A DNA stretch of 15,724 nucleotides from positions 1-15,724 of the forward strand of contig CAZJTP010000102.1 of assembly GCA_964548955.1 (NCBI GenBank), given 5' to 3'. The translations under genes and the position numbers were made by a program. Of the stretch, positions 7,913 through 14,609 are shown piece by piece. The stretch is from GCA-020344555 sp964548955. GTDB lineage: Bacteria > Planctomycetota > Phycisphaerae > UBA1845. Position 1 is the stretch's first letter, and the number at the start of each line of letters is the position of its first letter. A model generated the notes under the pieces. It saw only the letters and a list, made by a program, of their open reading frames with translations, had not been told where the DNA came from and did no database searches.

Positions 7913-8795
7913 CTCGTGTCACCTCGGCCAGCGAAGCGGCAGAGCGTGTGCCGCGTTTTGCGGACTCCGTCTGCGGCGGTTTGGTGGTCAGCTCCTTGAC
8001 CAACGTGGCTCGCAACGCCTCTGGGGTTAAAGAGCGGCGCAGACGTCCATTGATTGCGACGGAAACGGTGCCGGTCTCTTCGCTCACGACGATCACGACC
8101 GCGTCCGCTTCATGACTCATTCCCAGTGCCGCTCGATGCCGACTCCCTAGCGAGCGGTCGGCATCAGCCGATTCATCCAACGGGAATTGACATCCAGCCG
8201 CCACGATCCGTCCCTGGCGCACGATCATTCCTAGATCATGCAGCGCTGTCCCCGGCCAAAAGATGGTCTCGAGTAGTTCAGCCGTGACGACCGCATCGAG
8301 GGGGACGCCCGTTTCGCTCACGGCTCCCATTTCGGTCCCTCGTTCAATGGCGATCAGCGCGCCGATCTTCTTCTTCGAGAGTCGCTCGACAGCTGTTGCG
8401 ATCGGATCAACGGCCTCGGGCGAGCTCTTGAACCAGCGTTGGAGCCAGCCGCCTTGGCCAAGGCGGAGCAGCATGCGCCGCAGCTCCGTCTGAAACGCGA
8501 CGAGTGAGACCAGAAACACACCCAGAATGAAATAGGGATACAAGATATTGATGCGCTCAAACTCGAATTGCTCAGCGATCAGCCAGACAACCGCGAAGCT
8601 GACCGCAAGGATGATAAACACCGCCCGCACAAGTCGCGCACCACGTGTGCCCTGCAGAAACCGCAGTGTCGCATAGACCACGCTGCCGATCAGCAACAGC
8701 TCGATCAGCGCGACCCACGGGCGCTCCGCCACCCGTTCGAGGAATGACTGCACCCCTCCGAAGTCGATCTGTGCGAGGTGACCGTCGTCAGACAA
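7890..8795 (-). CDS. cdaA: Membrane diadenylate cyclase CdaA (DisA_N domain)
   Basis: A 301-residue enzyme expected to join two ATP into cyclic di-AMP at the inner membrane. Three membrane helices occupy about residues 28-47, 55-74 and 82-101, followed by FQTELRRMLLRLGQ and the cyclase domain (about 128-268). Matching B. subtilis CdaA are KKIGALIAIERGTEMG, the RHR motif (219-221, in GSRHRAALGMS) and VIVVSEETGTVSVAINGRL. The other active-site motif, normally D-G-A, reads D187-L188-G189 (in TALHDLGMIV), an unusual change that keeps the metal-binding aspartate. The start is TTG at 8795, with GGA 9 bases upstream; a stop lies 13 codons further up with no ATG between. An alternative is the GTG at 8753. 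The last 23 bp overlap the cdaR-like gene. Confidence 0.92.
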   Translation of the reverse strand: MSDDGHLAQIDFGGVQSFLERVAERPWVALIELLLIGSVVYATLRFLQGTRGARLVRAVFIILAVSFAVVWLIAEQFEFERINILYPYFILGVFLVSLVAFQTELRRMLLRLGQGGWLQRWFKSSPEAVDPIATAVERLSKKKIGALIAIERGTEMGAVSETGVPLDAVVTAELLETIFWPGTALHDLGMIVRQGRIVAAGCQFPLDESADADRSLGSRHRAALGMSHEADAVVIVVSEETGTVSVAINGRLRRSLTPEALRATLVKELTTKPPQTESAKRGTRSAASLAEVTRDGTGQAA

Positions 8796-9270
8796 TCGAG
8801 CGCATCCGTCGAATGGACTACCAAAGACCGTGGATCAGGTTCACCAACCGCGGGGCAACTTCGCACTCGGGCGCGCCACGCGGACACGTAACAGCAGTAT
8901 AGATCGTGCATCGACCTGTGGCAATTCGACCGAAATGATGCGGGGGAGCCCAAAGAGCTGCGGCCGTCCTGCGAGCTCGTCTATCGAGAGCGTGGGATGG
9001 ACATGCGTTTGTACCAAGTTGACACCGCAACGCGGTTGATTCTGAGGAGACAGCCCCGACCCTTCGCCCGGCAAGTCTTAGGGCGCACAAACGCTTGGCG
9101 GTTGCGGTGTTGGAGTCCGGAGATGGCCCGGGCATGGGGGACTGGCTGACACACCACCGGGATTCGCATAATATGGGCCAACCGTTGGGGCCGAGACTCG
9201 CGGCGTCGTGCGACGCGCTACGGACGAGGCACGTCGTTGTCGATCGCACGTCGTCGCCGTGCTGAGAATT
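8796..9270. other. Non-coding gap upstream of cdaA and tRNA-Arg
   Basis: About 475 bp between the divergent cdaA and tRNA-Arg genes. I find no supported protein gene. It should hold both promoters; only the tRNA one (9146-9174) is visible as a consensus-like pair. Confidence 0.55.
9146..9174 (+). promoter_or_regulatory. Candidate tRNA-Arg promoter
   Basis: CTGACA (9146-9151, 5/6 to TTGACA) is followed after 17 bases by TAATAT (9169-9174, 4/6 to TATAAT). The predicted start is near 9181, giving a 5' leader of about 90 bases before the tRNA. Confidence 0.4.
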
Positions 9271-9343
9271 GCGCCGGTAGCTCAGAGGATAGAGCATCGG
9301 ATTTCTAATCCGATGGTCGCAGGTTCGAATCCTGCCCGGCGCG
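9271..9343 (+). tRNA. tRNA-Arg (anticodon UCU)
   Basis: A complete cloverleaf can be folded by hand. The acceptor stem GCGCCGG (9271-9277) pairs with CCGGCGC (9336-9342), with G9343 as discriminator. The D arm is GCTC...GAGC (9280-9295). The anticodon stem TCGGA/TCCGA (9297-9301 and 9309-9313) encloses the loop TTTCTAA, placing TCT at 9304-9306. The T arm is GCAGG-TTCGAAT-CCTGC (9319-9335). UCU reads AGA and AGG arginine codons. CCA is not encoded and must be added after transcription. Confidence 0.97.
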
Positions 9344-9680
9344 GTGGCCAAAACCTGGCTGTCGTCACGATCACCCTGAAGCCGCCGGCGATAGGCACCG
9401 CTGCCGGTACGCGAGAGACATTCCCGCTTGCGCGAAAATCCTTTCTCGCACGAACGGGCCGAGAAGGGATTCTAGGCCCAGCGATCGACGTTTCGGCAGG
9501 TGCCACTTGTTTGCCGCGTCCTCCCCACACGCTTTGCCTGATCGCACTTGGACGCCCTTGGCGACCGTCACTTGTAAGAATACGTCAAAAGCGCGAGGGA
9601 TAGGCGGCTGTTCGCGCATAATCAGTACGAAGGCGGCAAAAACTCGTTGGAAGACAGCCAAACGCCCAGGAGACATCCAC
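9344..9680 (+). other. Non-coding gap between tRNA-Arg and sigma factor
   Basis: About 340 bp. It contains the hairpin 9437-9471 and presumably the sigma-factor promoter, which I could not place with confidence. A frame open across this region lacks a supported start before 9681. Confidence 0.5.
9437..9471 (+). terminator. 12-bp hairpin downstream of tRNA-Arg
   Basis: AATCCTTTCTCG (9437-9448) pairs with CGAGAAGGGATT (9460-9471) through 12 bp with one T-G wobble and an 11-base loop. It sits about 95 bases after the tRNA. No T-run follows on the plus strand, so a terminator role is only likely by position. Confidence 0.4.
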
Positions 9681-10271
9681 GTGGAAATGGCCACTCCGGC
9701 GGTCGGCGTCGAGCCGATCGCGTGTGCACAGTCTTCATCCGACCGGCGGGAGCGCCTGCAGCGCGTGTTTCGCAAAACCGGGGACGCTCTCTACCGGTTC
9801 ATCGTGATCCGTGTCCACGACGATCGGCACGCAGCCGACGAGCTGCTCCAACAGACCTGCCACGAGGCGGCGCGCCACCGCCGGATGCCGCGCGATGACA
9901 CGGAGTGCGAAGCTTGGCTGCGGGGTATTGCCCGCAATCTGATCCGGCGGCACTGGCGCCGGATGAAGAAGCGGTCAAGTCAGGTTCGCATCGAGGATGC
10001 GGCAGTGTCCCGGCGACTGGTCGAAGACATGGAGTCGCAGCCGCCACCACCGGACGCATTGATCCGGGATGAGTCCGCCCGGCAATTGATGCTGGCGGTG
10101 ACGTCGCTGCGTGCGGCTGACCAGCGGCTTGTGCTCGCCTTCTACTTTGACGGTCGCTCCCAGACCGACATCGCCGAGGAGTTGGGGTTGTCGGTCAAGA
10201 GTGTGGAGACAAGGTTGTATCGAGTCAGGCATCGCCTGCGCGCGATCCTGCGAAATATCGAAAGGACGTAA
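9681..10271 (+). CDS. ECF-type RNA polymerase sigma factor
   Basis: A 196-residue alternative sigma factor. Region 2 (about 24-95) includes RFIVIRVHDDRHAADELLQQT and WLRGIARNLIRRHWRR, the parts that bind core polymerase and the -10 element. Region 4 (about 135-190) includes LRAADQRLVLAFYFDGRSQTDI and a helix-turn-helix ending SVKSVETRLYRVRHRLR, which reads the -35 element. The linker (about 96-130) is acidic and proline-rich, as in compact ECF factors without region 3. I chose GTG at 9681 because AGGAGA (9668-9673) lies 7 bases upstream; the ATG at 9687 is 13 bases away and is the alternative. The next gene starts 3 bp after the stop, which suggests it modulates or depends on this factor. I cannot assign an ECF group. 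Confidence 0.93.
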   Translation: MEMATPAVGVEPIACAQSSSDRRERLQRVFRKTGDALYRFIVIRVHDDRHAADELLQQTCHEAARHRRMPRDDTECEAWLRGIARNLIRRHWRRMKKRSSQVRIEDAAVSRRLVEDMESQPPPPDALIRDESARQLMLAVTSLRAADQRLVLAFYFDGRSQTDIAEELGLSVKSVETRLYRVRHRLRAILRNIERT

Positions 10272-10274
10272 GTC

Positions 10275-11372
10275 ATGAGTATCCCACGCAATCCCGATCA
10301 GCAGTTTCACGAGAATCTGCAAACTTTGGGCCGGAACATGCCCACGCCCGAATCGCCGTCGAACGAGTTACGTTCGCGCTGCATTGCGGAGTTCGAATCG
10401 GCGTCACCGTCGCCGCGGGCGTTGCTCAAGAGGCCTGCGTTGATTTCCACACTCGGGCTGGCTGCGTGTCTGGCCCTGGTTGTCGGGCTCTTGTTCCCCA
10501 CAAACGGTGGCCCGACCGTACAGGCTGCAACGATCCTGGCAAGACTCAACGAGCAGATAGAAAAGCCGGAACGCATCGTGATAATCATGGACTCGATCGT
10601 CATCGAAGAGGTGTCGATTGACGGTCACCTCCAAGTCGCCAGAGCCGGAGTGGCCGGGGATGTGCACGTTGTCGTGACCGAAGACGAGAATGCGCCGTTC
10701 GAGATCGATGTCGCACTGGCCCTGTCGCCCGATGAGAGCTGGGTTCTGATCCGCAAGCTTCAGATCCCTGATCCGGATGTGCAACCTATTCTGGCGTTCT
10801 TTTTCCCGCCAGGCAGCGAGACACTCCTGATTCTTCCGGAAGACATTGATCTCGATGATTTGGATACGGACTTCAGCGAGGAGCTTCAAGAGATCGCATC
10901 GCTGAAACTGGTCGAAGCCTTCCAGGAGTTGATACGGAGTCAGCCCGATGTGGGTGCGACGATCATCGAGCAGCCGGACGGCACGTTGCTGATGACGCTT
11001 CCCATTCAGAACGCGGAGGCCATTAGCCAGCTCATCCTCATGGCGGTCAGGGCAGCCGACAAGGAGGGCGAGGTTGATCTCGAGGAGGTTGAGGCCGAAC
11101 TCGAGTCGGACGTATCCATCGACGGTGACATCGGCCTGATCGGCAGCACATTGAGCATCGTGTACGACCCGGCGACTGGGCAGGTGCGCTCGTTTACCTT
11201 CACCGATTTCGGGCAAGGCAAGGGCACACTTTCGGTTGACATCAGCGGCGGAATGATCGATCCGGACCTGTTCGACGCGAGTCGAGTCACCACGCCGAAC
11301 ACACGGACATTCGACCTGGCTGCGCTGCAATCGCTGTTCGAGCAGTTCGATTCCGGGTCCGACGACGAGTAG
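10275..11372 (+). CDS. Acidic single-pass membrane protein, candidate anti-sigma or sigma partner
   Basis: A 365-residue protein I do not recognise as a named family. It has a short hydrophilic N-terminus (1-50), one membrane helix (about 54-74, ALISTLGLAACLALVVGLLFP) and an outer domain of about 290 residues. The outer domain is very acidic (for example PEDIDLDDLDTDFSEEL near 195 and VDLEEVEAELESDVSIDGD near 275) and rich in beta-type repeats. The start ATG follows the sigma-factor stop by 3 bp, with AAAGGA 8 bases upstream, so the two are probably translated together. Gene order and topology fit an anti-sigma factor, but the N-terminus is short and lacks the HxxxCxxC zinc motif of common anti-sigma domains. 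The outer domain could instead resemble LolA/LppX-type lipid or lipoprotein carriers; that is a guess from its overall character. A strong terminator follows. Confidence 0.85.
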   Translation: MSIPRNPDQQFHENLQTLGRNMPTPESPSNELRSRCIAEFESASPSPRALLKRPALISTLGLAACLALVVGLLFPTNGGPTVQAATILARLNEQIEKPERIVIIMDSIVIEEVSIDGHLQVARAGVAGDVHVVVTEDENAPFEIDVALALSPDESWVLIRKLQIPDPDVQPILAFFFPPGSETLLILPEDIDLDDLDTDFSEELQEIASLKLVEAFQELIRSQPDVGATIIEQPDGTLLMTLPIQNAEAISQLILMAVRAADKEGEVDLEEVEAELESDVSIDGDIGLIGSTLSIVYDPATGQVRSFTFTDFGQGKGTLSVDISGGMIDPDLFDASRVTTPNTRTFDLAALQSLFEQFDSGSDDE

Positions 11373-11437
11373 TCTGTGACACGAACGGGCAGTGAGCATA
11401 GGACCTCGGTCCCCTCGTCTCAGACGGGCGTCGTCAC

Positions 11438-11470
11438 AAAAGCCCACGGATTACAGTTCGTGGGCTTTTT
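11438..11470 (+). terminator. Strong intrinsic terminator, probably bidirectional
   Basis: AAAAGCCCACG (11438-11448) pairs with CGTGGGCTTTT (11459-11469) around a 10-base loop, and T continues to 11470. The stem is GC-rich at its core and flanked by A-run and T-run, so it can end transcription from both sides. It lies between the converging sigma operon (plus) and SRAP gene (minus). Confidence 0.93.
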
Positions 11471-11509
11471 CGTTGGCATCGCCGCGGGCTCTGCGGTGAA
11501 TCCCGGTCC

Positions 11510-12181
11510 CTATGACAACGGCTCGATGCATTCCAGTCCGTCATTTGCCGCGTTGTTGACATGCGTGCCGACCGGATAGGCCGACATCTCCTCCGGCGGA
11601 TAGGGCCGCAGCAACGACTGCAACGCGTGCACCTGCGTAGCGCCAGGGTTCAGCCAAGCGGCGTAATCCTTCGGGTGGATGATCACGGGCATCCGGTCAT
11701 GCAACGGCGCCGTCAGCTCGTTGGATTGCGTCGTGATGATAGTGCATGAGTCAACGGCGTCGGCATCCCCTTCCCATCGCTCCCACAGGCCCGCAAACGC
11801 GAACGGTCTCTTGTCGCGGAGGTGGATGTAATAAGGTTGTTTGCGATGCTCCCGTTTTTGCCATTCGTAGAATCCGTCAGCCACGACAAGGCATCGCTGC
11901 TGGCGGAATGCGGAGCGGAAGGTCGGCTTTGATGCCACAGTCTCGGCACGGGCGTTGATCGTCCTGGCTCCAAAACTCGCTGGGTCCTCCGCCCAGAAGG
12001 GGATCAATCCCCAGCGAAGCATCAGCAACCGCCGGTTGGTATCCTCAGCCGTAACACGCACCACCGGCACGTCCTGCGTGGGAGCAATGTTCCACCGCGG
12101 CGCGATGTCCGGCACCTCAGTAAGCTCAAACAGCTCCGCCATCACTTCCGCCGGGCTGCTCAATGTGAATCTTCCGCACAT
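11510..12181 (-). CDS. SRAP (HMCES/YedK) abasic-site protein
   Basis: A 223-residue SOS-response-associated peptidase-fold protein. Family members form a thiazolidine crosslink from their N-terminal cysteine (after removal of Met) to abasic sites in single-stranded DNA, shielding them. Diagnostic features: Met-Cys2-Gly-Arg-Phe start, NIAPTQ (31-36), RWGLIPFWA (56-64), NARAETV (76-82, with N76), FYEW with E106 (104-107) and HDRMPVI with H161 (161-167). Length is typical. The start must be the ATG at 12181, because Cys2 is the active residue. AAGG lies too close to act as a good Shine-Dalgarno; a -10-like TAGAAT lies 6 bases before the ATG. It is a single-gene unit, convergent with the sigma operon. 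The gene is often called yedK in enterobacteria. Confidence 0.96.
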   Translation of the reverse strand: MCGRFTLSSPAEVMAELFELTEVPDIAPRWNIAPTQDVPVVRVTAEDTNRRLLMLRWGLIPFWAEDPASFGARTINARAETVASKPTFRSAFRQQRCLVVADGFYEWQKREHRKQPYYIHLRDKRPFAFAGLWERWEGDADAVDSCTIITTQSNELTAPLHDRMPVIIHPKDYAAWLNPGATQVHALQSLLRPYPPEEMSAYPVGTHVNNAANDGLECIEPLS

Positions 12182-12187
12182 GCCTTA

Positions 12188-12215
12188 ATTCTACCGCAAC
12201 GCGCCCGACCGTCCC
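12188..12215 (-). promoter_or_regulatory. Candidate near-leaderless promoter of the SRAP gene
   Basis: On the minus strand GGGACG (12215-12210) is 16 bases from TAGAAT (12193-12188, 5/6 to consensus). The -35 match is poor (3/6). The start would fall at or very near the ATG at 12181, the same arrangement as upstream of the sigma-54 regulator. Confidence 0.25.
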
Positions 12216-12354
12216 AGGCATTGGCGGAAACGCCACGATCATGGGTCGATTCCTCAACCGAGTCCGGAGCGCGAGCGACGGGGCAACGCCACACTCTTTG
12301 GCACGCACGGTGGGTTGTCGGACCAACCTGCTGCTCTGTTTTGACGTATAACAC

Positions 12355-12372
12355 GGGCAAACAAGTTTGCCC
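12355..12372. repeat. 18-bp palindrome upstream of trmB
   Basis: GGGCAAAC and GTTTGCCC are perfect inverted arms separated by AA. It lies about 60 bases before the trmB start and is followed by ATGCCACCC. It could be a dispersed palindromic repeat, a regulator-binding site or an RNA hairpin in the trmB leader. The 2-base loop disfavours a simple RNA stem and favours a DNA-level or repeat origin. Confidence 0.6.
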
Positions 12373-12433
12373 ATGCCACCCCCGACACTATCCACCCCTT
12401 GTGTTTCTCGACCTCGATTGCAAGGATGGTTGT

Positions 12434-13066
12434 GTGACGCTCACTATGCAGGACATTATTGTTGAGCCACCGGTTGAGGATGTAGTGGTTGATCCGTTGG
12501 CATGGTTCGATTCACCCGGACCGTTCGAGATCGAGATCGGCTGCGGGAAAGGTGGTTTTCTGCTCAACCGGGCGCGGACCGATCCTCATCTACGGATGCT
12601 CGGCATCGAGTGGGCGAGCAAGTACTTCCGCTACGCCGCCGATCGGATGGCCAGGTGGGGACTGACGAACGTTCGTGTCATGCGAACCGACGCGAAGTAC
12701 TTCGTGATCCACCATCTGCCGACGGCGTGCGTCGCCGCGCTGCATCTATATCATCCCGATCCCTGGCCGAAAAAGCGCCACCACAAACGCCGCCTCGTTC
12801 AACCGGATTTTGTCGAAGCCGCCGTTCGCGCGCTCAAGCCGGGTGGACTGTGGCTGATCCAATCAGACCACGAGGAGTACTTCGGGATCATCCGCAACTT
12901 GCTCGATCAGCGACCGGAGCTTACCGAGATTGCCTGGGAGGAAACCGACGTGGGACAGAATCCCGACTGGGTCGGCACAAACTTCGAGGTCAAGTACGCC
13001 CGTGAAGGACGCTCGATTCGTCGCGTTGCCTATGCAAAGGGCGCGTCAACAACGCCGGACGCCTGA
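12434..13066 (+). CDS. trmB: tRNA (guanine-N7-)-methyltransferase
   Basis: A 210-residue SAM-dependent enzyme that makes m7G at position 46 of the tRNA variable loop. It has a Rossmann fold with the SAM-binding motif EIGCGKG (34-40), the acidic GIEW (57-60), the strongly diagnostic PDPWPKKRHHKRRL (108-121), QSDHEEY (143-149) and TNFEVKYAREG (182-192). I chose GTG at 12434 because AAGGA (12422-12426) lies 7 bases upstream; the ATG at 12446 (MQDIIVEPP) has no ribosome binding site but would lose only four residues. Further upstream the frame is open but not TrmB-like. It is a single-gene unit, divergent from SRAP. Confidence 0.95.
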   Translation: MTLTMQDIIVEPPVEDVVVDPLAWFDSPGPFEIEIGCGKGGFLLNRARTDPHLRMLGIEWASKYFRYAADRMARWGLTNVRVMRTDAKYFVIHHLPTACVAALHLYHPDPWPKKRHHKRRLVQPDFVEAAVRALKPGGLWLIQSDHEEYFGIIRNLLDQRPELTEIAWEETDVGQNPDWVGTNFEVKYAREGRSIRRVAYAKGASTTPDA

Positions 13067-13133
13067 AGGAAAGGGCTTTGACCTGTCCAACTTGGCTGTC
13101 AAGCCTGTGGTCACACGGAGATTGATACATGAA

Positions 13134-13784
13134 TCAATCCTTCCAATAGGGAACCACGGTTTTGCCAGCGGAGCGTGAGCGCCTCCGACTCAGGATGGAA
13201 ACGGCAGCAAAGCCAAAGAGAACGAACGTCCCCGGTTCAGGGACTGGCATGAAGAGGAACGACTCCCACAACTCGCCGGAAGACCCGCGATCGCCGACCA
13301 CCGTTACGATTGGTACATCTGACACCACGCCAAGGAACCATCCTCCCCCGCTCCCACCCCCGCCTATACTGGCGATGAGCTGCATGTCGGCGTCAAAAGC
13401 CGATAGCGTTGTCGTGCCAGGAAACACAATGCCAACGGCATATGCAGGTGTGACTAGATCCGCAATGATCCAGTTGCGGGCAGTGGTGTCCGGATTCGAC
13501 GCACTGAGTGGAAAACCGCTCCCCACCGCCGGCGCGGTAATTGCTAATACCGGATATGGGGACGAGTATGTCACGCCTTGGTCCGTGTAGTTGAAATCTG
13601 GAGTAATCAGCGTGTCGGCGACACTGGGGCTACCGTCCGGAAGAGTCTCAAAGTCAATCTCTCGCACATCGTCAGTGGCTTCAAGAAACGCATCGAGGTT
13701 CGTAAATGTCACCGGACCGGCGCTGGTTGTTGCAGCAAGCAACATCACCGGAACCGTGCTTACGAGAATCGGTATCGTACGCAT
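13134..13784 (-). CDS. PEP-CTERM sorting-domain secreted protein
   Basis: A 216-residue exported protein. It begins with a signal peptide (about 1-22, MRTIPILVSTVPVMLLAATTSA). The body (about 25-175) is unrecognised, beta-rich, and has a glycine-rich turn (GGGGSGGG). It ends with a PEP-CTERM sorting signal: PVPEPG (PEP at 182-184), a hydrophobic helix (about 186-198) and an arginine cluster RRR (200-202). In exosortase systems this tail is cleaved and the protein is delivered to the cell surface or matrix. Fourteen residues follow the arginines, a longer tail than usual. The ATG at 13784 has GGGAG 8 bases upstream; ATG at 13796 is an alternative. No exosortase gene lies in the window. Confidence 0.88.
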   Translation of the reverse strand: MRTIPILVSTVPVMLLAATTSAGPVTFTNLDAFLEATDDVREIDFETLPDGSPSVADTLITPDFNYTDQGVTYSSPYPVLAITAPAVGSGFPLSASNPDTTARNWIIADLVTPAYAVGIVFPGTTTLSAFDADMQLIASIGGGGSGGGWFLGVVSDVPIVTVVGDRGSSGELWESFLFMPVPEPGTFVLFGFAAVSILSRRRSRSAGKTVVPYWKD

Positions 13785-14330
13785 GACGAATACTCCCATA
13801 CTTTGGCTTCCAGGGGACCTGTCTTCTTGCGTCGCGAGCGCATCAGTTGCGCGAATCGGGCCGAGCCAACCCGCCACAGAGGCGCGTGCGTGCAGCTGAT
13901 CTTGCGGGGTGCTCGCGCTGCGTCACTCCACTTGCCACGATCTTCGCGTTAGGGCAGTCGGTGGGGACCTTAACCTGCGCCTGGAGTATATTCCGCGTTG
14001 CCGGATGAGGCAAGTGTGCTCCCAGGAAAAACATGGGAGAAAGTCATTAGCACAGGGTTGGTTAAGGTCTGGAAGGACAAAACGCGGGCTTCGTCTCCTC
14101 GCGGTCGTCCGGAGTGCTACACTACAGGGACCACGCGCGGTATCATGAAATATCACAGGCGGTTTGCCCGGCGCGCCTCTGGCGATCGAGTAGCTGCCGC
14201 GCTGGGTCAGGGATCGGTCCACATTAGCACTACAACGCTAAGATCCGATTCAATCGCGCTGGGAGAGCCTGTGCAAGACACGGCGAGTGCCGAGAAGCCC
14301 CGGGCGGTGTCCTATCGGCACGCACGCGGC
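13785..14330. other. Non-coding gap between PEP-CTERM gene and palindrome cluster
   Basis: About 550 bp with no protein gene I can support on either strand; open frames here lack ribosome binding sites and recognisable content. I see no tRNA or other known RNA. Confidence 0.5.
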
Positions 14331-14533
14331 GAGCCCCACCGGGGCGCCAGAGAATAGCCCAGGGCGCAAGCCCTGGGATTTAGTGCCACGACGCGGGCAG
14401 TGAGCCCCGGAGGGGCGACAGAGATCTCGCCGCTGACTCTTTCGCCCCGCTGGGGCTGGGAGTGAAAGGGAAAGGGAATCACGCGGTCCCAGGGCTCGCG
14501 CCCTGGGCTATTGTCTTTCGTCCCTCCGGGACT
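14331..14533. repeat. Mirror-symmetric cluster of six GC palindromes
   Basis: Six short perfect palindromes fall in one 200-bp block. Two kinds occur. Kind 1 has 5-bp stems with 3-base loops: 14333-14345 (GCCCC/GGGGC), 14404-14416 (GCCCC/GGGGC), 14444-14456 (GCCCC/GGGGC) and 14520-14532 (GTCCC/GGGAC). Kind 2 has 8-bp stems CCCAGGGC/GCCCTGGG with 4-base loops: 14358-14377 and 14488-14507. The right half repeats the left half in reverse complement: the kind-2 copies with flanks match at 24 of 25 positions, and the inner kind-1 copies at 17 of 21. The spacing between outer kind 1 and kind 2 is 12 bases on both sides. This suggests a REP/BIME-like or MITE-like element, with no coding capacity. 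Confidence 0.85.
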
Positions 14534-14609
14534 GAACGTGCCGCGTTTCTTGTGCGGCAACACCTACAACGGTGTGGAACTCTTAGCATTGCCGTGTTAG
14601 AGTAGGCCT

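Noticed and set aside
8818..9351. 177-codon minus-strand open frame spanning the tRNA and the cdaA upstream region
   Set aside because: Its N-terminus (GRIRTCDHRIRNPMLYPLSYRR) is the well-known artefact of translating the antisense of a tRNA gene; no ribosome binding site and no family match beyond that.
10404..11447. 347-codon minus-strand open frame antisense to the sigma-partner gene
   Set aside because: The plus-strand gene has the Shine-Dalgarno, tight coupling to the sigma factor, a membrane helix and a terminator at its end; the antisense frame crosses that terminator and has no recognisable content.
12221..12433. N-terminal extension of TrmB from an upstream start
   Set aside because: The extra 71 codons contain the palindrome 12355-12372, show no TrmB similarity, and the GTG at 12434 has a well-placed AAGGA.
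14331..14533. CRISPR-like array
   Set aside because: The repeats are short, of two kinds, in inverted order and without uniform spacers; no cas gene is present.
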